This document shows, in pieces, positions 9,920 through 19,806 of a stretch of DNA of 64,000 nucleotides. Numbering within the stretch: the stretch's first letter is position 1; each line of letters opens with the position of its first letter. A program made the translations under genes and the position numbers. The stretch is from Spirochaetales bacterium Spiro_09 (GTDB taxonomy: Bacteria > Spirochaetota > Spirochaetia > Treponematales > Treponemataceae): positions 257-64,256 of the forward strand of contig LVBK01000033.1 of assembly GCA_001604385.1 (NCBI GenBank). The letters run 5' to 3'. The notes under the pieces are model-generated. The model saw only the letters and a list, made by a program, of their open reading frames with translations. It searched no databases and was not told the DNA's origin.

Positions 9920-12006
9920 ACCTCAGCCTTCTCCGCTGCTTCAATAATACGTTCCGCATCCAGAATAAGCGCTACCGAACCATCCCCCAGTACCGATGCA
10001 CTTGAAATACCGTCAGCCCGTTTGAACAGTTTCCCCAAAGGTTTAATTACCGTTTGATTACCGCCGATCACCTGGTCAAACAGTAAACCAAACTGCTGAT
10101 TTTTAAGGGTGACAATGACCATTTGCTCGATTGCCGGGCGTGCCCCGGGAACGCCGAAGAAATCGCGCATGTTGACGAAGGGCAGCTGTCGCCCCTGGAA
10201 AATGACGATGTTGTGATCATTTTTCTGCTTTTCGCTCATGTATTCCAGACAACCAACGATTACGGCAAGCGGTACTATGAAATTTTCCCGGTCAATTCTT
10301 ACCAGTAAGCCGTCGATTATCGCGAGGGTTAACGGGATTTTCAGCGTAATTCGGGTATACTGATAGGGCTTGCTATCGATTGCGATGCTCCCGCCAATCA
10401 ATTCCATCTGCCGGTTCACCACATCCATTCCGACGCCGCGACCGGATACCGCAGAGACGGTTTCCTTCGTCGAAAAACCGGGAGCGAATATCAATTTGAA
10501 CAGGTCCTGCTCCGGCACCACCTCATCCTCTTTGAGCAGCCCCTGGGAAACAGCTTTCTTGCGGATAGCCTCGGTATCCAGTCCCTTTCCGTCATCCTCG
10601 ATCACCAGATGTACAGAAGCCCCGGTTTGCTCGGCTATCAGGCGAATGGTACCTGTTTCCGGCTTGCCATGGGCAAGGCGGTCAGCAGGCTGTTCAATAC
10701 CATGGTCCAGACTGTTCCGGATAATATGTATGAGCGGATCATTAAGCTTTTCGATGACCGTTTTATCAAGCTCGGTGTCTCCACCATCAGTGACCAACTC
10801 AATCTGCTTCCCGAGCTCGGAAGACAAATCGCGAACAAGCCGTTTGAACGTACTGAATGTTGAGCCAATGGGAACCATCCGGATACTCATGGTATTGTTG
10901 CGCAGTTCATCGGTCAGCCGCCCGAATTGTTCGACCACAGAGAGCATTTCATCGTTCATGCCGGCGTCGCGGGTTGTCTGCAGTATCCGGGCATGAATGG
11001 TCACCAATTCCCCGACAAGGGACATAAGCTGATCCAGCTTGTCAGATTTTACCCGTATAGTGCTCATGTCCATCGCGACGGTTTTTGCCTTCTGTACGCT
11101 TTGAATCTGCTTCTGCGTTTCAAGGGCAACGCGCAAATTGGTTGGAGACACGATTTTTTCTTCAATTAGAAGCTCGCCGATTTTCTTCTGGGACTTCAAC
11201 ACGCGATCTATGGCCTCGCGGTCCACAGAGCCCCGTTCGACAAGAATTTCGCCCAATCGTTTGGGGGAGACAGTCTCTTCGTCGGATACAGTTGTCATGC
11301 AATCAAAGGAAATCTCCGAAAAATCCTCCACGAAAATGAATACATCGCGCAGTTGATTCTCGGTTGCGCGGGTACTGATGAACAAATGCCAGCTCGTCAG
11401 GCACTGCTCATAGTTGAACTCGGACAGTATCGGTATCCGGTCAAAATCGGGGATACTGACCAATTCCCCCATCGAGGCAAGCTCAGAAATAACGGCAAGC
11501 GGATTCGAACCATGTAAAAAGCTCTCCAATCCGGGTTTGAAAATTATATACCAGGTATGTAAAGGCGCGTCTTCGCGGGCTTCCTTTGAGGGAACCTTCT
11601 CTGCCTTCACCCCTTCCGGATAGAAACCGACAGATTCACGGAAGGACTCAAGAAAAACCACCATGTCATGGGTAAGCGGACCCGATGCAACTTCTGGTTT
11701 ATCGAGCATTTCGCGAATCATGTCACGGGACACAAGGGTGTTCCCGATCAATTCGGAAGAAACGGATATTTTACCGTCCCGCAGCGCGCTCAGGATTGTC
11801 TCAACATCGTGCGCAAAGGCGGAAATGCAATCAAGGCCGAACATCGCGGCAGAACCCTTGATCGTATGCATAACGCGAAATACAGCGGATAACAGCTCAC
11901 GGTCAGAAGGGGCCTCTTCAAGTTCGAGAAGCGTAGCTTCAAGTGTGCCCAACAACTCAAGAGCCTCTTCTCTGAATGTTTCAATAAATTGTTCGTTTGA
12001 CACCAT
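9916..12006 (-). CDS. cheA: Chemotaxis histidine kinase CheA with internal MshEN-like motif
   Basis: Hpt FRVMHTIKGSAAMFG; HATPase IRNSLDHGIE, GRGVGMDVV; C-terminal CheW-like domain. Confidence 0.95.
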   Translation of the reverse strand: MVSNEQFIETFREEALELLGTLEATLLELEEAPSDRELLSAVFRVMHTIKGSAAMFGLDCISAFAHDVETILSALRDGKISVSSELIGNTLVSRDMIREMLDKPEVASGPLTHDMVVFLESFRESVGFYPEGVKAEKVPSKEAREDAPLHTWYIIFKPGLESFLHGSNPLAVISELASMGELVSIPDFDRIPILSEFNYEQCLTSWHLFISTRATENQLRDVFIFVEDFSEISFDCMTTVSDEETVSPKRLGEILVERGSVDREAIDRVLKSQKKIGELLIEEKIVSPTNLRVALETQKQIQSVQKAKTVAMDMSTIRVKSDKLDQLMSLVGELVTIHARILQTTRDAGMNDEMLSVVEQFGRLTDELRNNTMSIRMVPIGSTFSTFKRLVRDLSSELGKQIELVTDGGDTELDKTVIEKLNDPLIHIIRNSLDHGIEQPADRLAHGKPETGTIRLIAEQTGASVHLVIEDDGKGLDTEAIRKKAVSQGLLKEDEVVPEQDLFKLIFAPGFSTKETVSAVSGRGVGMDVVNRQMELIGGSIAIDSKPYQYTRITLKIPLTLAIIDGLLVRIDRENFIVPLAVIVGCLEYMSEKQKNDHNIVIFQGRQLPFVNMRDFFGVPGARPAIEQMVIVTLKNQQFGLLFDQVIGGNQTVIKPLGKLFKRADGISSASVLGDGSVALILDAERIIEAAEKAEV

Positions 12007-12018
12007 GCACCCCCGCAA

Positions 12019-12315
12019 TCATGCAGAAATATAAGATCGCAGAAGGGATTCCAGCTCTGCAACTGACGTTTCGCCCTCACGACAAAAACCCGCACGCCGC
12101 AAACGGTCAAGAACAGACTCTTCCAGAGTGCCGGTAAACGCAAGCGGTATTTTTTTCACCGTGCATTCACGGATAAAACTGATCAACAGCTGGACACCGG
12201 CAAGATCAAAAGAATGCATTTCGCTGATGTCCAGAGTTACCGGCGCAGCCTTGCCGATCAAAGATGAAAACTCTTTGTACAAATCAGCTGCATTGTCGAT
12301 TGTCAGATCTTTCAT
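12019..12315 (-). CDS. STAS-domain protein in chemotaxis operon
   Basis: VTLDISEMHSFDLAGVQLLISFIREC STAS core. Confidence 0.85.
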   Translation of the reverse strand: MKDLTIDNAADLYKEFSSLIGKAAPVTLDISEMHSFDLAGVQLLISFIRECTVKKIPLAFTGTLEESVLDRLRRAGFCREGETSVAELESLLRSYISA

Positions 12316-12815
12316 GCATTTTCTCCAACATACTCGCGCGAAAGAAGCTCGTGTTCGGAAAGAAGATTGCCAAGCGCGAGCAGGAGTACGAACTCGTCCT
12401 GAACCTTGCCCATACCGGCAATAAACGACGTATCAACGGCAACGCCTATTTTGGGAGCTGGCCGTATATTCCCCGGCTCAATGTCCAACACCTGGTCGAC
12501 ACCGTCAGTATAAATTCCGATTGTCAGGAGCTCCCCTTGATCGTCATGAAAGAAACTGGGAATTTCAGTCACTATCACATTGGTATTCATCCGTCCGGCA
12601 GTTTCATTAAGAGAAAACTTTAGTCGTAAATCCAGCAGGGGAATAACATTGCCGCGCAAGTTGATTACACTGTTAAGATAGGTCGGCATTCGAGGCACAC
12701 GGGTAATCCGTGGCAATTCAAGTACTTCCTTGATGTGTCCGACATTTATTCCATATCTTTCTTCTGCAAGCCAGAATGTTAAATACTGATGTATTTCAAG
12801 CTTTTGTGCGGCCAT
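12312..12815 (-). CDS. cheW: CheW-like coupling protein
   Basis: EIHQYLTFWLAEERYGINVGHIKEVLELPRITRVP, INLRGNVIPLLDLR. Confidence 0.93.
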   Translation of the reverse strand: MAAQKLEIHQYLTFWLAEERYGINVGHIKEVLELPRITRVPRMPTYLNSVINLRGNVIPLLDLRLKFSLNETAGRMNTNVIVTEIPSFFHDDQGELLTIGIYTDGVDQVLDIEPGNIRPAPKIGVAVDTSFIAGMGKVQDEFVLLLALGNLLSEHELLSREYVGENA

Positions 12816-12829
12816 GAAATCTCCTTGTT

Positions 12830-13372
12830 TTACTGATCTGAAACAACGGCGGATTCGGTTTCTGGCGCTGTTATGGTCTCGGCATCCGCACTTATTTCAC
12901 GCAGCTCATCTCCAGTCAATATCTTGTGAATATCCAGAATTATGATAAAGTCGTTGTCTACATGGCCCATCCCCTGAATAAAAGCCGTATCAATGGCAAC
13001 GCCGATTTTGGGGGGCGGTTCAATCTGATCCGGTTCAATGGTTATGACCTGCTGAACCATATCGCTGAATATTCCAATAGTCAGGGTTTCATTCATTCCA
13101 GAATCTGACGCCATCGATAACTCGGTAACGATAATTCCTGTATTCGCGCTCTGACGGGTTTCACCAAGCTCGAATTTCTTGCATAAATCAAGCACGGGAA
13201 CGACCATACCCCGCAGGTTAATTATTCCGCTCATGAAAGAAGGCATCTTGGGCACCCGGGTTATTTTCGGTACCGTTAACACCTCTTTTATATGTGCAAC
13301 ATTGACAGCATACAGTTCGTCTGCAAGCATAAATGTCAAATACTGATGAATCTCGTTTTTCACGCTGCCCAT
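12830..13372 (-). CDS. cheW: CheW-like coupling protein, second copy
   Basis: EIHQYLTFMLADELYAVNVAHIKEVLTVPKITRVP, INLRGMVVPVLDL; SD GAGGAGG before ATG at 13372. Confidence 0.93.
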   Translation of the reverse strand: MGSVKNEIHQYLTFMLADELYAVNVAHIKEVLTVPKITRVPKMPSFMSGIINLRGMVVPVLDLCKKFELGETRQSANTGIIVTELSMASDSGMNETLTIGIFSDMVQQVITIEPDQIEPPPKIGVAIDTAFIQGMGHVDNDFIIILDIHKILTGDELREISADAETITAPETESAVVSDQ

Positions 13373-13395
13373 GATATATACCTCCTCACTCGTCT

Positions 13396-15843
13396 TCAAA
13401 ATTCCTGAAAGTCATTGTCTATCTCATCCCTGCCTTTTGGCCGGACATCTTCATCCAATATCAAATGTATGCCGCTTACAGGTTTTCGCTCATCTTTCAC
13501 GGATGGCTTAGTAGCTGTTTCCTTTGTCACCGGTGTTTTCTGTGCGGCAGGTTTAACGGCAGTTGCCTTCGGCACGGTTGCTTTGGATACAGTCGGTACT
13601 GCCTCTACGGAATCCTTGGATTTGCTATCCACCTCGCTCACGACATTTGCTGCGGCAGGTTTTACTGATTCAGCGACTGCATTCTTTTCAGTCTTTGCAG
13701 TCTTATTCTTGCCCGGTGCTACCGCCACAGATGTATTATCAGGAGGTTTAGTCCCGGATGAAGCGCTTGATTTTGCCATCTTTTTCTCGGCAGACGTTGC
13801 GTTTACGGCCGGGACTTCCTCTGGAGGTTTTACATCCGGCTTTTTTATTAACGAACCGCTTGCGGCTATTTCAGTTTTCTTTACGGCGGATTTATGACCG
13901 GATCCAGCACGGAAGTAGGACATCGCTGTTTTCATTTGTTCTGCCTGGGCTGACAATTCTTCAGCCATCGAGGCGGACTCCTCCGAGGCACTCGCATTTT
14001 GCTGTACAACAAGATCGAGCTGCATTATGGCAGCGGTTATTTGCTCTGCCCCGGAATTCTGCTCTGCTGTAGCGGCGCTTATCTCTTGTACCAAATCTGC
14101 CGTACGCTTGATTTCCGGAACCAGCGCGGTAATTGTGCTGCCGGCGTCTTCAGCAATCCCCACACTCTTTGCGGATAACTCGCTAATTTCAGAAGCTTCC
14201 TTGTGGCTGCGTTCGGCAAGTTTACCAACTTCTGCCGCAACAACTGCAAAGCCCTTGCCGAATTCGCCGGCTCTGGCAGCTTCTATCGAGGCATTCAGGG
14301 ACAGCATATTGGTGGATCGGGCAATTTCTTCAATTATCGAAATTTTGGACGCAATTTGTTTCATCGCGACGACTGTTTCCGCGACCGCTTTCCCGCCTGC
14401 TTCCGCAGATTGGGCCGACTTGCGTGAAATTTGTTCAGTCTGCAGCGCATTTTCCGCGTTCTGCCGTATGTTCGCCGACATCTGCTCCATTGAGGCAGAG
14501 ATCTGTTCAACCGACGAGGCCTGCTCGGAGGCACCCTGAGCTATTTGCTGCGAGGTATCGCTCAGTTGCTGGCTCCCGGTTGACACCTGTTGGGCAGTAA
14601 CACTCACCTCGCCGATAATCCCGCGCAACTTTTCAATCATATTTTGAAGCGCCCTCGACAGGACGCCGATCTCGTCATTCCTGTTGCGATACTCGACCGC
14701 GAGATCCCGTGACAGATCGCCGGCGGCCACTTCCTCTGCGCGCGTGACTGCCTGCCTGATAGGCAATACAATTGTCCGGGTAATCAACAACACCACAAAA
14801 ACGGCAAAAATGACCCCGAAAAACCCTATTCCCAAAAGTAGCGTGACCAGGGAAAAGGCCCCGGCACGCAACTCCCGATCAGGGATATTGACTTCAACGA
14901 CCCATTTTTGGCCGGACGAGCCTATCTCCACGGGAATACTTGCGTACACTACCGGGGCGTTCAACAACGTAGAATGCCTGACGCCGCCCTGCGGCCGGCC
15001 TGATAACAAGGCTTTTGCGGTCGTCTCGCCCATCACCGTTGAGACAGGCTTGCCGATCTCGGTTCTTATCGCGCTCGCAACCACCATGCCGGAGTCAGCA
15101 ACAATGCGCATATACTCCCCCTGGATCCCGGGGATATCAATCGAATCGACGAATTTCTGCACAGAATCCAGGACGATATCGGCACCCGCAATGCCAAGAA
15201 ACCGCCCGGAGGCATCCTTAACGGGAAGGATCAGGGAAGTAATCCGGAGACGCTGGCCGCCAAAATCATATTCATAGGGCTCAATAACAACCGGCCTGTT
15301 CAGGCGGCGGGTGATACTATAGTAGTTTTCCGTGCCGTCCTCATATCCGGTCATTGCCTCAAACAGTATGCCGCCCTTTCCATCACGGGCAAGCAGCGGA
15401 ACAAAACGGCCGGTTCCGTCATGGCCGATCGTATTGCGGAATTGATCGTCCTTCCCGTCGAACGCGTTACTCTCGAACCCGGTATATACGCTAAGCAGCT
15501 CAGGATTTTTAACCAGAACATCCCGAAGCATATAGAGGACAGTATACCTGTCAAATGAATACCCCTGTTCACCCTGTACCGAGCCTTCCAGAATATTCGC
15601 GAGCGGAGTTACCTTGGAAAATACATTGTCGAGTTGGGCCTTTATCTGCCAGGCATACACCGACGCTGTTTCGCGTGACAATTCCTTCGCATCAGACTCA
15701 GACTTGTTGAGTATATTGCGTGCGGCTATCAACGTGAGGGATATGACAATTACCGCTATCAAAGCGGATATACTCAACACCAGACGAGCGCCTATGGAAA
15801 GTTTTACAGACATTACATTCCTCCGATCAGACAGCGCGATCAA
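13396..15843 (-). CDS. Methyl-accepting chemotaxis protein, dCache sensor, long C-terminal linker ending DFQEF
   Basis: dCache-like periplasmic region, HAMP, hairpin region [39 protein letters not shown]; ~170 aa Lys/Ala/Pro-rich tail. Confidence 0.95.
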   Translation of the reverse strand: MIALSDRRNVMSVKLSIGARLVLSISALIAVIVISLTLIAARNILNKSESDAKELSRETASVYAWQIKAQLDNVFSKVTPLANILEGSVQGEQGYSFDRYTVLYMLRDVLVKNPELLSVYTGFESNAFDGKDDQFRNTIGHDGTGRFVPLLARDGKGGILFEAMTGYEDGTENYYSITRRLNRPVVIEPYEYDFGGQRLRITSLILPVKDASGRFLGIAGADIVLDSVQKFVDSIDIPGIQGEYMRIVADSGMVVASAIRTEIGKPVSTVMGETTAKALLSGRPQGGVRHSTLLNAPVVYASIPVEIGSSGQKWVVEVNIPDRELRAGAFSLVTLLLGIGFFGVIFAVFVVLLITRTIVLPIRQAVTRAEEVAAGDLSRDLAVEYRNRNDEIGVLSRALQNMIEKLRGIIGEVSVTAQQVSTGSQQLSDTSQQIAQGASEQASSVEQISASMEQMSANIRQNAENALQTEQISRKSAQSAEAGGKAVAETVVAMKQIASKISIIEEIARSTNMLSLNASIEAARAGEFGKGFAVVAAEVGKLAERSHKEASEISELSAKSVGIAEDAGSTITALVPEIKRTADLVQEISAATAEQNSGAEQITAAIMQLDLVVQQNASASEESASMAEELSAQAEQMKTAMSYFRAGSGHKSAVKKTEIAASGSLIKKPDVKPPEEVPAVNATSAEKKMAKSSASSGTKPPDNTSVAVAPGKNKTAKTEKNAVAESVKPAAANVVSEVDSKSKDSVEAVPTVSKATVPKATAVKPAAQKTPVTKETATKPSVKDERKPVSGIHLILDEDVRPKGRDEIDNDFQEF

Positions 15844-15904
15844 TTCTTGTGTTAAGTCTAGTTTCCCGATATGCGATTGTCAAATAATGAGCTATAGTTG
15901 CCTC

Positions 15905-16759
15905 ATGCTCAGCTATCGCCATGCCTATCATGCCGGCAATCAGGCAGATATTTTCAAACATTTCACTCTTTTCCATATTGTAAAGTACCTTTTACAAAAA
16001 GAAACGCCTGTTGCCTATCTGGATACCCATGCCGGGGCAGGCTTGTACCGGCTGGATTCCGAGGCCTCCTCGAAGACAGGTGAAGCACAAGCGGGTATTC
16101 TTTCCCTGCTAGAGGCTCAGTCGAAACTACCCCCAAAAACGGACAGCACGCAATCATTTGTCGGGTTTTGCAAAACCTTCCTGGATAAAACAGGATATTA
16201 TCCGGGATCGCCAGCCATCGTAGCCAGTTTGCTTCGTAGTCAGGACAAGCTCATCCTGATGGAACTACACAACAATGAAATAGATATTTTGAAACACAAT
16301 TGTGGCCCGGACAAACGAATACACATCCATCACCGTGACGGGTTTACCGGTTTAGAGGCATTAACCCCGCCAACGCCCCGACGGGGTCTGTGTCTGATTG
16401 ACCCGAGCTATGAACTTCCGGGAGATTATGCCTCTACAGCTCAAACTGTGCTGGAAACCGCCCGCCGGTGGCCAGCAGGAATCATGTTGATCTGGTATCC
16501 TGTTGTCGGACGTCGTGAGAATCAACTTAAAGCCATGCACCACGCAATATGCACAAGCGGACTTCCGGTACTGGATATCTGCGTGCAGTCAAAAAACGCT
16601 GTCACTGAATACGGCCTTGCCGGTTCGGGAATCCTGGTGGTCAGGCCCCCCTGGAACATTCATCACACTCTGGGTCTGGGCATTCGGGAGATTCTGGAGA
16701 TCCTTGGCCTGCAAGAAGATACGTTTTTTTCTTGTACACGACATGGCCGCTCAGATTAA
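15905..16759 (+). CDS. rlmJ: 23S rRNA (adenine2030-N6)-methyltransferase RlmJ
   Basis: MLSYRHAYHAGNQADIFKHFTLFHIVKYLLQKETPVAYLDTHAGAGLY; LIDPSYE. Confidence 0.93.
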   Translation: MLSYRHAYHAGNQADIFKHFTLFHIVKYLLQKETPVAYLDTHAGAGLYRLDSEASSKTGEAQAGILSLLEAQSKLPPKTDSTQSFVGFCKTFLDKTGYYPGSPAIVASLLRSQDKLILMELHNNEIDILKHNCGPDKRIHIHHRDGFTGLEALTPPTPRRGLCLIDPSYELPGDYASTAQTVLETARRWPAGIMLIWYPVVGRRENQLKAMHHAICTSGLPVLDICVQSKNAVTEYGLAGSGILVVRPPWNIHHTLGLGIREILEILGLQEDTFFSCTRHGRSD

Positions 16760-16761
16760 GG

Positions 16762-16790
16762 TTGACACCCCAAAAAAGCCCCCCTACACT
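16762..16790 (+). promoter_or_regulatory. Sigma70-type promoter TTGACA-N17-TACACT
   Basis: Hexamers at 16762-16767 and 16785-16790 with 17-bp spacer. Confidence 0.7.
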
Positions 16791-16801
16791 TAATCAATTC
16801 T

Positions 16802-18397
16802 ATGAATGTGTTTTCCTTTCCCGACAACAGCGACGACATAACTGAACTTGAACAACGGTTCACACTCGATTCACTCGACAACTGGAATACTTCCGCCGGT
16901 TTGGTGGAGTCAGCCATACACATGATACAGCAAACCATTTCGGGCGCCGAATGCCGCGTTTTCGTCCACGTCCCCGAAGCGCGCGAGTATCGGGAAATAG
17001 ATCGTGAGGGTATCGCCTCCATTCCCGATGACTCCCTTTTTTCTGGATGTCTTGCCATGTGCGACACCGGCCTTTCTCTTGACCAGTTTTTTTCCGAATT
17101 CGCTCTCGAAGACCCGCTGCTTCACGAATTGCTTACCGTTTCCTACGGTGCCTATTATATCTATCCGATAGTACACCGCTTCAGTCTTCTTGCGTTTATT
17201 CTTCTGTGCCAACCGGCCATCAACCTGCTCAACAGTCCAATGACCGCCTCTCGGGACCATATCGATTTTCTCGATGATGTCGCATCCCGCATGAAAATCA
17301 ATCTCTATGCATCCTCCATCGCGGACAGACGGCAACGGGAGTTGATCGGGATTGCCCGTTTCCCGGCACGCCTGAAGAGGCATCACAGCATCGCCGAACT
17401 CTCGTCGCATATTCTGGAAGATCTTGCGGAACAAATACCATTTGACCGCGGTGTGTATTATGAATTCGACGAGTATTTGCACAAGCTGATACCTGCCGCC
17501 TGGAGCGGCATACCCACAGAACCGGGAGTACTCGAATCGGGTAAGGGTGTTTCAGGCCATGCCGTCGAAAAGCGCCGGGCGTTGTACATCCCGGACCGAA
17601 GCAAGCATCCCTCATTTTCCTTCATCAACGAAGAAGCCTTCATACAGGGTTCTTTCATATCGGCTCCCGTATGTACCGACAAGCGGGTCATCGGGGTCAT
17701 TACTATCGCGCGAAAACCGGAATCAGGCGAATCGTTTGGCGTTGAACACCGCTATACACTTGAAATCGCGGCGGCCTTTACGGCGAGCGAGATTAGCAGC
17801 AGGCGGCTGTATGATGAACTTGAGCAAAGCTACTTCTCGACGGTGGCCTCACTCTCGCGCGCCCTGGAAGCCAAAGACGAATACACGCGGGGACATTCGG
17901 AGCGGGTCATGACATATGCCGTCGGTATTGCGCGGACGCTGAAACTGTCCCCTGAGTCGGTCAGGCGGATTCGCTACGCAGCCATTCTGCACGATATTGG
18001 CAAAATAGGAATCAGTGACTCGATTATATGCAAGCCATCCTCACTGACGGACATCGAGTATGCGGAAATAAAACGGCACACTGAAATAGGGTATGATATT
18101 GTCAACTCTGGCAGCTTCTTCGCTGAAATCCGGGATTTAATCAAATATCATCATGAAAAACTGGATGGCAGCGGATACTACGCCAAACACCGGGGAGATT
18201 ATCCCTGGGAGGCGATGATTATCAGCCTGGCGGATATCTATGATGCGCTGACCTCGGATCGCCCGTATCGGGAAGCCTTTCCCCGGGAGAAAGCCCTTGA
18301 AACCCTGAAAGAGGTCATCGGAATAAGCTTTGACGACCGAATCTATGACGCCTTTACCAAATGGCTTGTCCACTCGGAAACCGCTCACCCCTCTTGA
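16802..18397 (+). CDS. GAF-domain HD-GYP phosphodiesterase
   Basis: GAF-like region; HSERV, HDIGKIGI, HHEKLDGSGYY (HD-GYP with GYY). Confidence 0.9.
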   Translation: MNVFSFPDNSDDITELEQRFTLDSLDNWNTSAGLVESAIHMIQQTISGAECRVFVHVPEAREYREIDREGIASIPDDSLFSGCLAMCDTGLSLDQFFSEFALEDPLLHELLTVSYGAYYIYPIVHRFSLLAFILLCQPAINLLNSPMTASRDHIDFLDDVASRMKINLYASSIADRRQRELIGIARFPARLKRHHSIAELSSHILEDLAEQIPFDRGVYYEFDEYLHKLIPAAWSGIPTEPGVLESGKGVSGHAVEKRRALYIPDRSKHPSFSFINEEAFIQGSFISAPVCTDKRVIGVITIARKPESGESFGVEHRYTLEIAAAFTASEISSRRLYDELEQSYFSTVASLSRALEAKDEYTRGHSERVMTYAVGIARTLKLSPESVRRIRYAAILHDIGKIGISDSIICKPSSLTDIEYAEIKRHTEIGYDIVNSGSFFAEIRDLIKYHHEKLDGSGYYAKHRGDYPWEAMIISLADIYDALTSDRPYREAFPREKALETLKEVIGISFDDRIYDAFTKWLVHSETAHPS

Positions 18398-18432
18398 CAG
18401 CTCCACGGACACTTTCTATGATGGCCGCATAA

Positions 18433-18558
18433 TTCTTCAGGGCGGGGTGCAATTCCCCACCGGCGGTATAGCCCGCGAGCCCGTGCGCCTTTTCGGCACA
18501 CCATGGCAGATTCGGTGAAACTCCGAGGCCGACAGTTACAGTCTGGATGAAAGAAGAA
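18433..18558 (+). ncRNA. FMN riboswitch (RFN element)
   Basis: AGGGCGGGGTGCAATTCCCCACCGGCGGTA, AGCCCGCGAGC, GATTCGGTGAAACTCCGAGGCCGACAGT, AGTCTGGATGAAAGA; P1 TTCTTC/GAAGAA. Confidence 0.97.
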
Positions 18559-18621
18559 ACCAACTCCGGTACGTGCGCTTTCCCGAATATAGTGTGCGTA
18601 TTGGCTGAATCTGTCTATTCG

Positions 18622-18654
18622 CCCTGAAGACATCCTTGTTTTCGGGGTTTTTTT
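18622..18654 (+). terminator. Riboswitch expression-platform terminator ending at the ribD ATG
   Basis: CCCTGAA ... TTCGGGG stem followed by T7 immediately before ATG at 18655. Confidence 0.75.
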
Positions 18655-19806
18655 ATGCACACGCATCAACACGATGAACAATTCATGCGCCTGGCACTGA
18701 AGCTTGCCCGCCGGGGCCAGGGCAGAACCAGGGCCAATCCCCTGGTGGGAGCCGTAATCGTAGATAACGGACACATTCTGGCAACGGGATGGCATCGTGC
18801 CTGGGGGAAAGCGCACGCCGAAATCGACGCATTGAATGCGGCACGTAAGGCCGGTCATCACGATCTTTCGCTCGCCACGCTCTATGTGAATCTTGAACCG
18901 TGCTGTCATCAAGGCAAAACACCACCCTGTACCGGGGCCATTATTCGCGCAGGAATCGGGACTGTGGTATGCGGAATGGAAGACCCGAATCCTCTTGTCA
19001 GGGGCAAGGGCATGAGCGAACTGCGTGCTGCGGGCATACACATTCGCTCGGGTATCTGCGAAACAGAATGTCGTGAACTCAATCATCCCTTTATCAGGTA
19101 CATGGAAACAGGTCTACCATCAATCACCCTGAAAACGGCTTCCTCCCTTGACGGCAAGATAGCCACTGAAACCGGAGCTTCACGCTGGATTTCGTGTGAA
19201 CAGTCCCGGGCGGAAGTACACCGCCTCCGCTCCCGGTCGGACGCGGTCCTTACCGGCCTCGGCACAATTCGGGCGGACAACCCGCTCCTCACCGCCAGGG
19301 TTTCCGGCCAATCATGTTCACCCCAACCGGTTCGGATCATAATTGACTCGCGGCTTCAGATCCCGCCCGAAAGCGCAATTCTCGCGACAGCCCTTCAATT
19401 TAAGACAATTATCGCAGTCAGACGAGATCTGGTTGAGCATGCCGACGCCGATTTCCTGAATCGTATGCGCATGGCAACCGAAGCCGGCGCGGAAGTGCTT
19501 CCAGTCAATCAAAAGGATGGGCACATCGACCTTGTCTGCCTGGCGCGCCTTCTGGCAGACAGGGGATTCCTCTCGATACTGCTTGAGGCGGGCAACACAT
19601 TGGGAAACGCAGCGCTTCACGCCGGAATTGTGGATCGGGTGCGAATGTATATTGCTCCCATCATTATTGGCTCGAATGAAGCGCCATCAGTATGCGGAGA
19701 CAAAGGCGCGATAACGATTCAAAGCGCATGGCGTCTGCACCGAACCCGCTATCGTCGCTGCGGGACGGATATCGTTGTGGAGGGAACATTATGTTCACCG
19801 GAATAG
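18655..19806 (+). CDS. ribD: Bifunctional deaminase/reductase RibD
   Basis: VGAVIVDNG, HAEIDAL, EPCCHQGKTPPC. Confidence 0.95.
   Translation: MHTHQHDEQFMRLALKLARRGQGRTRANPLVGAVIVDNGHILATGWHRAWGKAHAEIDALNAARKAGHHDLSLATLYVNLEPCCHQGKTPPCTGAIIRAGIGTVVCGMEDPNPLVRGKGMSELRAAGIHIRSGICETECRELNHPFIRYMETGLPSITLKTASSLDGKIATETGASRWISCEQSRAEVHRLRSRSDAVLTGLGTIRADNPLLTARVSGQSCSPQPVRIIIDSRLQIPPESAILATALQFKTIIAVRRDLVEHADADFLNRMRMATEAGAEVLPVNQKDGHIDLVCLARLLADRGFLSILLEAGNTLGNAALHAGIVDRVRMYIAPIIIGSNEAPSVCGDKGAITIQSAWRLHRTRYRRCGTDIVVEGTLCSPE

Noticed and set aside
10370-10996. 208-aa plus-strand ORF antisense to cheA
   Set aside because: Shadow ORF, Ser/Arg-rich with no recognisable domain
14027-14539. 170-aa plus-strand ORF antisense to the MCP signalling domain
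   Set aside because: Ala/Ser-rich mirror of the MCP heptad region
18385-19086. 233-aa minus-strand ORF over the FMN riboswitch and ribD
   Set aside because: Covers a canonical riboswitch and the RibD active site on the other strand; no independent support
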